A DNA stretch of 62,382 nucleotides from Salaquimonas sp. Lineage in GTDB: Bacteria > Pseudomonadota > Alphaproteobacteria > Rhizobiales > Rhizobiaceae. The stretch lies in contig JANQQM010000141.1 in the NCBI GenBank assembly GCA_028289365.1, positions 1 through 62,382 of the forward strand, written 5' to 3'. Position numbers and translations under genes: made by a program. Below the pieces are notes generated by a model, which did no database searches, had not been told where the DNA came from, and saw only the letters and a list, made by a program, of their open reading frames with translations. Positions 46,982-55,160 of this stretch are shown here, piece by piece. Every line of letters starts with the position of its first letter. Position 1 is the stretch's first letter.

Positions 46982-47809
46982 TCAGGCGCGGGGCCCAAGT
47001 TTCGTACCCAAATCTTCTTCAATGTTTAATGCTGTTTCATGCACCTGATCGGCCCATTGTTCTAGCATTTCGGTCGAAACCCGGTATACGGGTCCGGTTA
47101 CGGAAATTCCGGCATAGGTATCGCCCTTGACCGGTTTGATCGGAGCCGCAACGCAGTGAATTCCGGCTTCGTGTTCTTCCCGGTCGAATGCAATTCCGTT
47201 GCGTCTGACCTCCTCGATTTCAGCCAGCAATGCCTTTGGCCCGGACAAGGTGTTTGTCGTGAACTTGTGGAAATCGATTTTCTGCACAAGGTCTTGAAGG
47301 CATTCTGGCGAAAGCGTCGAAATGGCTGCTTTTCCGATGCCGGTGCAGTAGACGGGTGAAGCGTTGCCAATCTGCGAGTACATCCGCACAGACTGCCTGC
47401 CTTCAACCTTGTCCACATATATGACCTTCGTACCGCTCAACATTCCAAGGTGAACGGTCTCGCCCGTCACGTCATGAAGCGCCTGCATGTGCGGTTCTGC
47501 GATGATCCGGAAATGGTTACCTGCCCAGGCCTTCGACGCATATCGGAGCAGCGTCAGACCCAAGCCATAGGTGTGGTCATGATTGACGGTCAGCAGACCC
47601 TCCTCGACCAGATTGGCAATCTGCCTATGCAGCGTTCCACGAGGCTGATCGCATTTGTCGAGGATTTCGGTGAACCGCATCGGGTGTTCCGAAGAAGCAA
47701 TAACATCAAGTACAGACATGGCCTTGCCAAGCGTGCCGGTATCCCGGCGTCCGCTAGCTTCCGCGCTGTCTGACTTGGCAGTACTTACTTGTTCCAATGT
47801 CGAACCCAT
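46982..47809 (-). CDS. IclR-family transcriptional regulator
   Basis: 275-residue regulator. An N-terminal winged helix (about residues 30-90; LDVIASSEHPMRFTEILDKCDQPRGTLHRQIANLVEEGLL) precedes the IclR effector domain (GETVHLGMLSGTKVIYVDKVEGRQSVR, SPVYCTGIGKAAIS, GIAFDREEHEAGIHCVAAPI). Likely responds to a galactoside-derived metabolite and controls the adjacent operon. Its start lies 90 bases from a matching palindrome in the divergent promoter. The ABC ATPase gene is downstream on the same strand. Confidence 0.93.
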   Translation of the reverse strand: MGSTLEQVSTAKSDSAEASGRRDTGTLGKAMSVLDVIASSEHPMRFTEILDKCDQPRGTLHRQIANLVEEGLLTVNHDHTYGLGLTLLRYASKAWAGNHFRIIAEPHMQALHDVTGETVHLGMLSGTKVIYVDKVEGRQSVRMYSQIGNASPVYCTGIGKAAISTLSPECLQDLVQKIDFHKFTTNTLSGPKALLAEIEEVRRNGIAFDREEHEAGIHCVAAPIKPVKGDTYAGISVTGPVYRVSTEMLEQWADQVHETALNIEEDLGTKLGPRA

Positions 47810-47851
47810 GCTCTGATAATCACCGTGTCAATCCATTTGTAAAATTCGGTC

Positions 47852-47881
47852 TTGACATTTCCTGTAGCATAGAATGATAAT
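47852..47881 (+). promoter_or_regulatory. Predicted promoter of the galactoside ABC operon
   Basis: TTGACA (47852-47857), 18 bases, GATAAT (47876-47881); matches housekeeping sigma elements in 6/6 and 5/6 positions. The predicted start near 47888 leaves a leader of about 195 bases before the ATG at 48084. Confidence 0.55.
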
Positions 47882-47898
47882 TCTGAATAGTAAAACTT

Positions 47899-47917
47899 TG
47901 TTCCAAATAATGGAACA
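47899..47917. promoter_or_regulatory. Palindromic operator for the IclR regulator
   Basis: TGTTCCA (47899-47905), AATAA, TGGAACA (47911-47917): a perfect 7-base inverted repeat, about 20 bases downstream of the predicted start. IclR-family proteins bind short palindromes of this type. A bound repressor would block elongation. It may also touch expression of the iclR gene, which starts at 47809 in the other direction. Confidence 0.6.
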
Positions 47918-48083
47918 TGTACAAACTACGCCTCAGGGTATGAATTAGTTGGCGTTTTGGGAGGAATCGCAAAACGCGGGAAATCGGGAGACGGGCAGTT
48001 GTTTGCCTGCCTTGCGCAAATCGCGAGCAAGCGCTCGTTACATAGATCAGCGTGAGGAAAACAAAATCGGGAGAAAATCAGTA

Positions 48084-49325
48084 ATGAAGTTCAGCTTTAA
48101 ATCTGTGCTACTGGGCACAGTCGCTTCTGCGTTCATGTCAGTGTCGGCATTTGCCGGCGACCTGGTTATCAACTTTGATGACTTGAACCCCGGACCAAAG
48201 AAAGCCTTTGAAGAGGCCATTGAGGATTTCAAGAAAGCTAATCCCGATATCAACGTCACCGTGAACAACACGGATCGGGAAGCGCACAAGACCGCAATCC
48301 GAAACTTCCTGACCAACGACGCGCCGGATATCACATCCTGGTATCCAGGTAACCGCATGGCGCCATTCGTCGATGCCGGATTGTTTGAGGATATTACCGA
48401 TCTTTGGGAAAGCGACCCGAATCTGAAAGACAAGTTCGCCGCGATCAAGCCGACCATGACACGCGACGGAAAACAGTGGGGTGTGCCCTATACCTTCTAT
48501 CAGTGGGGTATCTACTATCGCAAAGACATCTTCGACAAACTGGGTATTGCCGAGCCGCAAACCTGGGATGAGCTGATAGCCGCATCCGAGCTGCTCAAGG
48601 AAAACGGCGTTACACCATTTACAATCGGCACCAAATTCCTTTGGACCGCAGCTGGTGTATTTGATTACATCAATCTGCGCACAAATGGCTATGAAGTGCA
48701 CAACGATCTGACCGCCGGAAAGATCAAATATACCGATCCGCGCATCCGCAAGACCATGGAAAACTGGAAGCAGCTCATCGACATGGGTGCCTTCGTTCCG
48801 AACCATGCGACCATGTCATGGCAGGATGCGATTGCTCCCTTCGCCAATGGTGACGCCGCAATGTATGTGATGGGTAACTTCTCCGTTGATGGTTACAAGA
48901 CGGCAGGTATCGATCTGGATAATGTTGATTTCTTCCCGTTCCCGGAAATCACACCGGGTATTCCACGCGCGGAAGAAGCACCGGCTGATGCATTCTTCAT
49001 TCCGGCAAATGCCAAGAACAAGGAAGACGCTCGCAAGTTCCTGGCATTCGTTGCGCAGCCCGACACGCTTGCAAAGTGGAATGCAACCATCGGCCAATTG
49101 CCGCCGAATTCGGCCTCCGAAATCAATCAGGACGACAAGTTTATCGTTCAGGGTTTCGATACTGTGAGCAATGCTGCAGGCCTGGCACAATTCTATGACC
49201 GTGACGCACCTGCTGCGATGGCGAAAGCTGGCATGGAAGGTTTCCAGCAGTTCATGCTCGATACCTCGAAAATGGACGAAATTCTGGAACGTCTCGATGT
49301 CGTTCAGAGTGAAGTCTACAAGTAA
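48084..49325 (+). CDS. Galactoside ABC transporter substrate-binding protein
   Basis: 413-residue periplasmic family 1 solute-binding protein. Signal peptide MKFSFKSVLLGTVASAFMSV ending in AFA before GDLVINFDD. It has the PEB/MalE-type body with ITSWYPGNRMAPF, TFYQWGIYYRKDIFDKLG and the FWTAAGVFDYINLRTNG-like region. ATG at 48084 follows GGGAGAAAATC; a long in-frame extension upstream has no family likeness. Context with two galactosidases suggests alpha- and beta-galactosides as ligands, but the specificity is not readable from sequence. A stem-loop follows before the permease genes. Confidence 0.9.
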   Translation: MKFSFKSVLLGTVASAFMSVSAFAGDLVINFDDLNPGPKKAFEEAIEDFKKANPDINVTVNNTDREAHKTAIRNFLTNDAPDITSWYPGNRMAPFVDAGLFEDITDLWESDPNLKDKFAAIKPTMTRDGKQWGVPYTFYQWGIYYRKDIFDKLGIAEPQTWDELIAASELLKENGVTPFTIGTKFLWTAAGVFDYINLRTNGYEVHNDLTAGKIKYTDPRIRKTMENWKQLIDMGAFVPNHATMSWQDAIAPFANGDAAMYVMGNFSVDGYKTAGIDLDNVDFFPFPEITPGIPRAEEAPADAFFIPANAKNKEDARKFLAFVAQPDTLAKWNATIGQLPPNSASEINQDDKFIVQGFDTVSNAAGLAQFYDRDAPAAMAKAGMEGFQQFMLDTSKMDEILERLDVVQSEVYK

Positions 49326-49333
49326 GAAATACC

Positions 49334-49359
49334 TGGGCTGGCGGATAGCCGCCGGCCCA
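49334..49359 (+). repeat. Stem-loop between binding-protein and permease genes
   Basis: TGGGCTGGCGG (49334-49344) and CCGCCGGCCCA (49349-49359) pair over 11 positions, one T-G wobble, loop ATAG. A short pyrimidine-rich tail (CTTTC) follows, too weak for full termination. Position suggests a 3' stabiliser of the binding-protein mRNA segment or a partial terminator. Confidence 0.8.
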
Positions 49360-49456
49360 CTTTCATTGAAGTCGCAGACATAATCTGCAGGTTTTCAGGG
49401 GCAAAGCGCCATGGCTTGAATGATGCCAAGGCGTTCGGGCAAGAATCGGGGACACC

Positions 49457-50647
49457 ATGACGATTGAAAATACGATGGTCTCGCACCGCAACGAAACACA
49501 GATGGGCATGGTCGCATTTGCAGGCGCCGCGTTGGCCGTCTGCCTGATTTGCCTGTTTTATCTGGTCGATATCGAATCGACCGCGTCGATACTTGGTATT
49601 GAACAGTTGGTCGATGCAAGAGTGCCTAATTTCTTCATCAGACTGGTGCTGCTAATCGGTGCGCTGGTCTCAGCTTTTATCCTGATCATCAATACCGCCT
49701 TCTATAAACGTAATAGAATAGTCCTCGCACCCTGGATTTTCCTGTCGGTCGGTCTGACATTTTTTATAGTCTACGTGATCATTCCGATCTTCACTTCCAT
49801 TAGCTATTCGTTCACCCGCTGGAATGGCCTCAGGCGCGCCGATGGATCTTCGACCGCCGAGTGGATCGGGCTGGAAAACTATCGGATGCTGATGGAAGAT
49901 CCGAATTTCTACACCTCTTTGTGGAACAATCTGCTCTGGTTGGTCCTGTTCATGCTTGCCATTCCGATCGGGCTGGGCATAGCGCTGTTTCTCAACCAGA
50001 CAGTAACCGGCATCCGGATCTACAAATCTCTCTTCTTCTTCCCATTCGTGATCTCCCAGGTGGTGGTCGGCCTCATATTCGGCTGGTTCTACGAGCCGAC
50101 TTTCGGGATGGTGGGCGAGATCTGGGGCTTTTTCTTCTGTACCGAGGAAACCAACATTGTCGGTAACGTCCGAACAGTCTGTTCGGTCGATCCGCCACAT
50201 ATTCTCGGTGAGGCCAAATATGCGACCTACGGCATCATCGTCGCCGGTCTCTGGCCGCAGATCGCGTATTGCATGATTTTGTATCTGACGGGTTTGAATA
50301 ATGTTTCGCCCGATCAGATCGAAGCCGGCCGCCTGGACGGAGCGAAAGGCTGGAAGATGCTTCGCCATGTAATCCTGCCGCAGCTGTGGCCGGCAACATT
50401 CCTCGCAGTCGTCGTGACGGTGATCGGCGCGCTACGTTCATTCGACATGATCGCGACCATGACCAGTGGTGGCCCGTTCGGCTCCACCAACGTGCTGGCC
50501 TATTACATGTACGATCAGGCAATCGGGGAGGGCGTCGGCAGATATGGCTACGGCTCGGCGATAGCAACCGTGCTGTTTGCAATCATGCTCGTCTATATCA
50601 GCTACTTCCTGTGGCAGATGTACAAGGATGAAAGGGAGGGCCGCTAA
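49457..50647 (+). CDS. ABC sugar permease, MalF type
   Basis: 396-residue inner-membrane permease. The N-terminal part has two spans before the usual core (about residues 19-37 and 55-75), giving roughly eight spans, as in MalF. The core has a coupling-helix EAA motif: DQIEAGRLDGAKGWKMLRHVILPQL. Works with the MalG-type partner starting two bases beyond its stop and with the ATPase at 45871. The likely substrate is a galactoside. Confidence 0.9.
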   Translation: MTIENTMVSHRNETQMGMVAFAGAALAVCLICLFYLVDIESTASILGIEQLVDARVPNFFIRLVLLIGALVSAFILIINTAFYKRNRIVLAPWIFLSVGLTFFIVYVIIPIFTSISYSFTRWNGLRRADGSSTAEWIGLENYRMLMEDPNFYTSLWNNLLWLVLFMLAIPIGLGIALFLNQTVTGIRIYKSLFFFPFVISQVVVGLIFGWFYEPTFGMVGEIWGFFFCTEETNIVGNVRTVCSVDPPHILGEAKYATYGIIVAGLWPQIAYCMILYLTGLNNVSPDQIEAGRLDGAKGWKMLRHVILPQLWPATFLAVVVTVIGALRSFDMIATMTSGGPFGSTNVLAYYMYDQAIGEGVGRYGYGSAIATVLFAIMLVYISYFLWQMYKDEREGR

Positions 50648-50648
50648 G

Positions 50649-51500
50649 ATGTTTCCCGCACCAATTGAAAAAGCCAGCTCTGCCAAACAATTTGCCTACA
50701 AGGCATCGCTGCCGATTGCCCTGTTTATCTGGCTGTTACCGCTATTAGCGATCTTCCTGACGTCAATTCGTCCGGCCGCCGACATCAATACCGGTAATGT
50801 CTTTGGTATTCCAAGCTCGTTCCAGATGATCGAGAATTATACCGAGGTATTTCGCCAGTCACCGGCGGGGCAATATCTGCTTAATTCGCTGATAATCACC
50901 ATCCCGACGATGATTATCGCGGTAAGCCTAGCCTGCCTCACTGGTTACGCGCTGGCCATCTACAATTTCCGTTGGGCAATGCCGATTTTCTTCTTGTTTA
51001 TCGCCGGTAACTTTGTTCCGTTCCAGATCTTGATGCTGCCGGTTATCGATATGTCCAACCGCCTGGATGTTTACAATACGGTACCAGGGCTGGTTTTGTT
51101 CCATGCGGCATTCCAGACTGGATTTTGTACGCTGTTCATGCGCAACTTCATCAAGGCGCTGCCGCAGGAATTGATTGAATCTGCCCGCATTGAAGGAGTA
51201 GGGGAATTCCGGATATTCTGGTATCTGGTCATGCCCCTGGTCCGGCCCGCCATCGCTGCGCTCGCCGTGCTCATTTTCACCTTCATCTGGAACGATTTCT
51301 TCTGGGCAACCGTGATGTTGCAGGATGCTTCGCAATTGCCGATCACGGTAGGCGTGAAGTCTCTCAACGGGCAATTCGTCAACCAGTGGCATCTCGTGTC
51401 CGCTGCTTCACTTCTGGCAGCCGTTCCGCCGGTGCTGATGTTCTTTGCGATGCAACGCCACTTTATCGCCGGTCTGACGCTTGGTGCCACGAAAGGATAG
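50649..51500 (+). CDS. ABC sugar permease, MalG type
   Basis: 283-residue inner-membrane permease with about six spans. The EAA loop is QELIESARIEGVGEFRIFWYLVMPLVRPA. ATG at 50649, one base after the MalF stop (TAAGATG); an in-frame extension into the previous gene is not credible. It precedes the alpha-galactosidase by six bases and so is in the same transcript. Confidence 0.9.
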   Translation: MFPAPIEKASSAKQFAYKASLPIALFIWLLPLLAIFLTSIRPAADINTGNVFGIPSSFQMIENYTEVFRQSPAGQYLLNSLIITIPTMIIAVSLACLTGYALAIYNFRWAMPIFFLFIAGNFVPFQILMLPVIDMSNRLDVYNTVPGLVLFHAAFQTGFCTLFMRNFIKALPQELIESARIEGVGEFRIFWYLVMPLVRPAIAALAVLIFTFIWNDFFWATVMLQDASQLPITVGVKSLNGQFVNQWHLVSAASLLAAVPPVLMFFAMQRHFIAGLTLGATKG

Positions 51501-51506
51501 TGCCTG

Positions 51507-53675
51507 GTGTCGAATTCCGTGCACAGCTTCCGTATTGACGGGAGAGAGACGACGCTGGTCTTCGCTTGGCATGATGGGGTGCCAGCGGTCGTCTATCACG
51601 GAAATTCGCTGCCGATGGGGTTGGACCTTGAGGCATTCTGCCAGACACTGATCAAGCCGGTAGTATCCAGTTCCCTGGATCAACGCGAGCCAGTCTCGCT
51701 CCACCCCGAGGCCGGGAGGGGTTTTCCCGGTCATCCGGCAATGATCGCGCACCGCCAGGGCAATGGCGGCACCGCCTGGGCCGGTCGATTCACGCTAACG
51801 GATTATGACGGCAGGGACGAAAGTGTCGTATTCAACCTGGTTGATTCAAGTCGAAACATTTCATTGAATCTCAAATGCAAAATTGACCCGGACACCGATG
51901 TCGCAGAGTGTACCACCACGATTACAAACAATGCCGACAGTCCATTCCTGATTGACTGGCTCGCGGCCCCAACGATGGTTCCAGGTCAGGAATTAAACGA
52001 ATACATGCTGTTCCATGGCCGCTGGTGTGCAGAGTTTTCAATCAATCGCGGCGAAATCCCGGTCGGCCAGATACGCCAGGAAAATCGGCGTGGGCGTACT
52101 TCCCACGAGGCTTTCCCCGGCATCGTCCTCTTGAATGGTTCGACTGATGAGAACTCCGGCGATTGTCTGGGCGTGCATTTGGGATGGAGTGGAAATCACC
52201 GGATTGTGCTCGAACGACTCCCGACCGGTGACGTACAGGTTCAGATGGGTACGCTGCTGTTTAGCGGGGAGGGCGAATTGCAGCCCGGCGAAAGCGTTAC
52301 GACGCCAATGCTTTATTGCGCCTATTCCAATTCCGGTCTGAATGGCATGTCCCAGAAGTTCCATTCCCATGTCCGGCGTAACCTGTTGAAATTCCCGGAA
52401 AAAGAGGTGCCCAGACCGGTAACGGTCAACACCTGGGAAGCAATCTATTTCGATCATGAAATCAAACGGCTGATTGAATTGGCCGACGCGGCTGCCGAAA
52501 TCGGCGCGGAAAGATTTGTGATCGATGACGGCTGGTTCCTCGGTCGCAATGACGACACGGCAGGCCTGGGTGATTGGTATCCCGATCCGCAAAAATATCC
52601 GGATGGATTGGGGCCGATTGCAGATCACGTAAGATCACGCGGAATGCAGTTTGGTTTGTGGGTCGAGCCAGAAATGATCAATCCGAGTTCGGACCTTTTT
52701 CGAAACCATCCCGAATGGGTATTGGCACTGGAGGACTATCCCAGGATCACCGGCAGGAACCAATTGGTTCTTGATCTGACTAACAAGCAGGTAAGCGACT
52801 ACCTGTTCGAGCGCCTCGGCGCGCTCATTGTCGAGTACGGAATTTCCTATCTGAAATGGGACATGAACCGCGACCATGTGCTGCCGGGAGATTCCGGCGG
52901 TCAGGCCAGCGCCTGTCGCCAGACACTTGCGCTCTATGACCTGATCGATCGGCTGTTGGCGGCCCACGCCAAACTGGAAATCGAAAGCTGTGCCTCGGGT
53001 GGGGGTAGAGTGGATTACGGTATTCTTTCCCGCACCCATCGGTTCTGGCCCTCAGATTCCAATGACGCTGTCGAACGTGTCGCCATCCAAAACGGTTTCA
53101 CCTATTTCTTTCCACCCGAAGTTATGGGAGCCCATATCGGACCGCAATGGAGTCATACTTCCGGGCGCGGCCTGCATATCGGCTATCGTGCATTGATTGC
53201 TTCCTACGGACATATGGGGATCGAAGCCGACATCACGGCGATTGATACGGAGGAACGGGAAACCATTCGCGATGCAATAGAGCGCCACAAGCAGGACCGG
53301 GACATCTGGCACAAAGGTCAGTTCTTCAGGATAGAAACGATTGACCCTAACCTCACGGGAGTCTCCGCTGTCTCGCCTGATAAAAACCATGCAAGATTGG
53401 TAATCTGCCAGACAGGTCGGCCGAGATCATCCATTCCGCCCCACATAAGATTGGAGGGGCTCGAACCGGATCAAATCTATCGTGTTCGATTGCAAACCGT
53501 TACAGAGATGGTTGCCCGGGCAAATCGCGAAAATTCCAACCCGTTATGGCCTATGGGTTCAGATGGATATTTGATGGATGGAACGACCCTATTAAACTCA
53601 GGAATATGCCTTCCGGCCCTGTTTGCCGAAACCGGACTTGGAATTTCAATCGATGCCAGTGAGGAAACTGCATAA
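51507..53675 (+). CDS. Alpha-galactosidase, GH36
   Basis: Retaining alpha-galactosidase of 722 residues acting on raffinose, melibiose and related sugars in the cytoplasm (no signal peptide). The nucleophile is Asp452 (YLKWDMNRD) and the acid/base Asp517 (FWPSDSND); GFVIDDGWF-like RFVIDDGWFLGR and ESCASGGGRVDYG are further hallmarks. N-terminal beta-sandwich, central barrel and C-terminal beta domain are all of normal length. The start is GTG 51507 behind AAAGGA at 51494. Its stop overlaps the next ATG by one base (TAATG). Confidence 0.95.
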   Translation: MSNSVHSFRIDGRETTLVFAWHDGVPAVVYHGNSLPMGLDLEAFCQTLIKPVVSSSLDQREPVSLHPEAGRGFPGHPAMIAHRQGNGGTAWAGRFTLTDYDGRDESVVFNLVDSSRNISLNLKCKIDPDTDVAECTTTITNNADSPFLIDWLAAPTMVPGQELNEYMLFHGRWCAEFSINRGEIPVGQIRQENRRGRTSHEAFPGIVLLNGSTDENSGDCLGVHLGWSGNHRIVLERLPTGDVQVQMGTLLFSGEGELQPGESVTTPMLYCAYSNSGLNGMSQKFHSHVRRNLLKFPEKEVPRPVTVNTWEAIYFDHEIKRLIELADAAAEIGAERFVIDDGWFLGRNDDTAGLGDWYPDPQKYPDGLGPIADHVRSRGMQFGLWVEPEMINPSSDLFRNHPEWVLALEDYPRITGRNQLVLDLTNKQVSDYLFERLGALIVEYGISYLKWDMNRDHVLPGDSGGQASACRQTLALYDLIDRLLAAHAKLEIESCASGGGRVDYGILSRTHRFWPSDSNDAVERVAIQNGFTYFFPPEVMGAHIGPQWSHTSGRGLHIGYRALIASYGHMGIEADITAIDTEERETIRDAIERHKQDRDIWHKGQFFRIETIDPNLTGVSAVSPDKNHARLVICQTGRPRSSIPPHIRLEGLEPDQIYRVRLQTVTEMVARANRENSNPLWPMGSDGYLMDGTTLLNSGICLPALFAETGLGISIDASEETA

Positions 53676-54448
53676 TGACGCAACCTGTGGCTAATTTTCA
53701 TGATCTGGAGGGAAAGTCGGTATTCATATCCGGTGGGGGCTCCGGCATTGGCGCTGCACTTGTTCGCGGATTCCTGGAGCAAGGTTGCAAGGTCGGTTTT
53801 GTTGACAAGCTGAATTCGGAAAAATTATGCGATGAATTGGAGGCGGAATTCGGAGCGCGACCTCATTTCGTAGAGTGTGACGTTTGCGATATCCCCGCTT
53901 ACCAGCAGGCAATAGCAGAATGTGCTGGCGCAAATGGCGATATCTCCGTTCTGGTCAACAATGCGGCATGGGATAATCGTCAGGATCTGCATGACATGTC
54001 GCCGGCTGACTTTGACCATATGATGCATGTAAACCTGCGGCACCATTTCTTTGCGATTCAGTCAGTTTCACCGGGAATGAAAAAATCCGGCGGCGGGTCG
54101 ATTATCAATTATTCTTCAACCTCTTACATGATTGGTATTGCAGGCATGTCCGCTTACATTGCGACAAAATCGGCGATTACCGGAATGACACGAAGCCTGG
54201 CGCGGGAACTGGGGCCGGACAACATCCGCGTCAATGCGGTCATGCCCGGATGGGTGTTTACCGAGCGCCAGCGGGAGCTTTGGGCGACACCTGAGGCGGT
54301 TGCATCCCATATCGACCGCCAATGCCTCAAGACAGAAATGACTGTGCAGGACATGGTTTCGCCTACCTTGTTTCTTGCTTCAGCCGCATCGACGGTAATG
54401 ACAGGCCAGGCACTGGTTATCGATGCTGGCGTGGTTGTCAGCGGATGA
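53675..54448 (+). CDS. SDR sugar dehydrogenase (probable galactose 1-dehydrogenase)
   Basis: 257-residue short-chain dehydrogenase. It has the cofactor loop ISGGGSGIGAALV, NNAAWDN, the active YSSTSYMIGIAGMSAYIATKSA (Ser-Tyr-Lys) and MPGWVFTERQRELW, a stretch seen in aldose-1-dehydrogenases such as xylose dehydrogenases. Between a galactosidase and a KDPGal aldolase gene the obvious reaction is oxidation of D-galactose to galactono-lactone, the first De Ley-Doudoroff step. Substrate is inferred from context. Confidence 0.85.
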   Translation: MTQPVANFHDLEGKSVFISGGGSGIGAALVRGFLEQGCKVGFVDKLNSEKLCDELEAEFGARPHFVECDVCDIPAYQQAIAECAGANGDISVLVNNAAWDNRQDLHDMSPADFDHMMHVNLRHHFFAIQSVSPGMKKSGGGSIINYSSTSYMIGIAGMSAYIATKSAITGMTRSLARELGPDNIRVNAVMPGWVFTERQRELWATPEAVASHIDRQCLKTEMTVQDMVSPTLFLASAASTVMTGQALVIDAGVVVSG

Positions 54449-54490
54449 GCCTAGAGAGTGTTTCACTAGTTCGGATTGGATTGGATAGTC

Positions 54491-55150
54491 ATGAGTAAAG
54501 CCGCTGCATCCTGGCCAAAAATGAAACGCGATCTGGTTGCGATCTTGCGTGGCATTGAACCTGGCGAAACACATGACATTGTCGCCGGACTTGCTGATGC
54601 CGGTTTTGAGGCAATTGAAATCCCGTTGAATTCACCAGATGCATTCAAGTCGGTTGAAATCGCTTCAAGAGCATTTGGCGCCGATTGCCTGATTGGTGCC
54701 GGTACTATTTTGACTGTGGAAGAAGTGCAGCAAGTTCACGACGCTGGCGGAAGGCTGTTTGTTAGCCCCAATACCCAGCCTGATGTGATCAGAAGTGCAG
54801 CCAGTCTTGGCATGGTCTGCATGCCGGGTGTCTTTTCGCCGACTGAAGCTCTAGCTGCACTGGATGCGGGTGCGTCCGGCCTTAAGTTCTTCCCGGCAAC
54901 GGTCCTTGGCCCTGTCGGAATATCCAACATCCAGGCGATTTTACCCCCCGCCACTGTGGTGGCCGCTGTAGGGGGTGTCGGTGAAGCCCAGTTTGCCGAT
55001 TATGCCAAGGTTGGCATCAGCGCCTTTGGGCTTGGCTCCAATATCTACAAACCGGGAGCAACCGCAAACGAAGTTGCGAAGAAAGCAAAATCTATTATTT
55101 CTGCCTACGACGCAGTTTTTTCGAACCATTCAGCCGGCGCTGTGAGTTGA
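54491..55150 (+). CDS. dgoA: 2-dehydro-3-deoxy-6-phosphogalactonate aldolase
   Basis: Class I aldolase of 219 residues that splits KDPGal to pyruvate and glyceraldehyde-3-phosphate, the last De Ley-Doudoroff step. Glu43 lies in EIPLNSPDAF (a DgoA rather than Eda mark), GAGTIL is present, and the Schiff-base Lys132 is in GLKFFPA. ATG 54491 (MSKAAAS) is preferred over an in-frame start 15 bases earlier. It is 42 bases after the SDR and ten bases before the GH42 gene. The kinase and dehydratase of the route are not nearby. Confidence 0.93.
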   Translation: MSKAAASWPKMKRDLVAILRGIEPGETHDIVAGLADAGFEAIEIPLNSPDAFKSVEIASRAFGADCLIGAGTILTVEEVQQVHDAGGRLFVSPNTQPDVIRSAASLGMVCMPGVFSPTEALAALDAGASGLKFFPATVLGPVGISNIQAILPPATVVAAVGGVGEAQFADYAKVGISAFGLGSNIYKPGATANEVAKKAKSIISAYDAVFSNHSAGAVS

Positions 55151-55160
55151 GTATTTTGAC

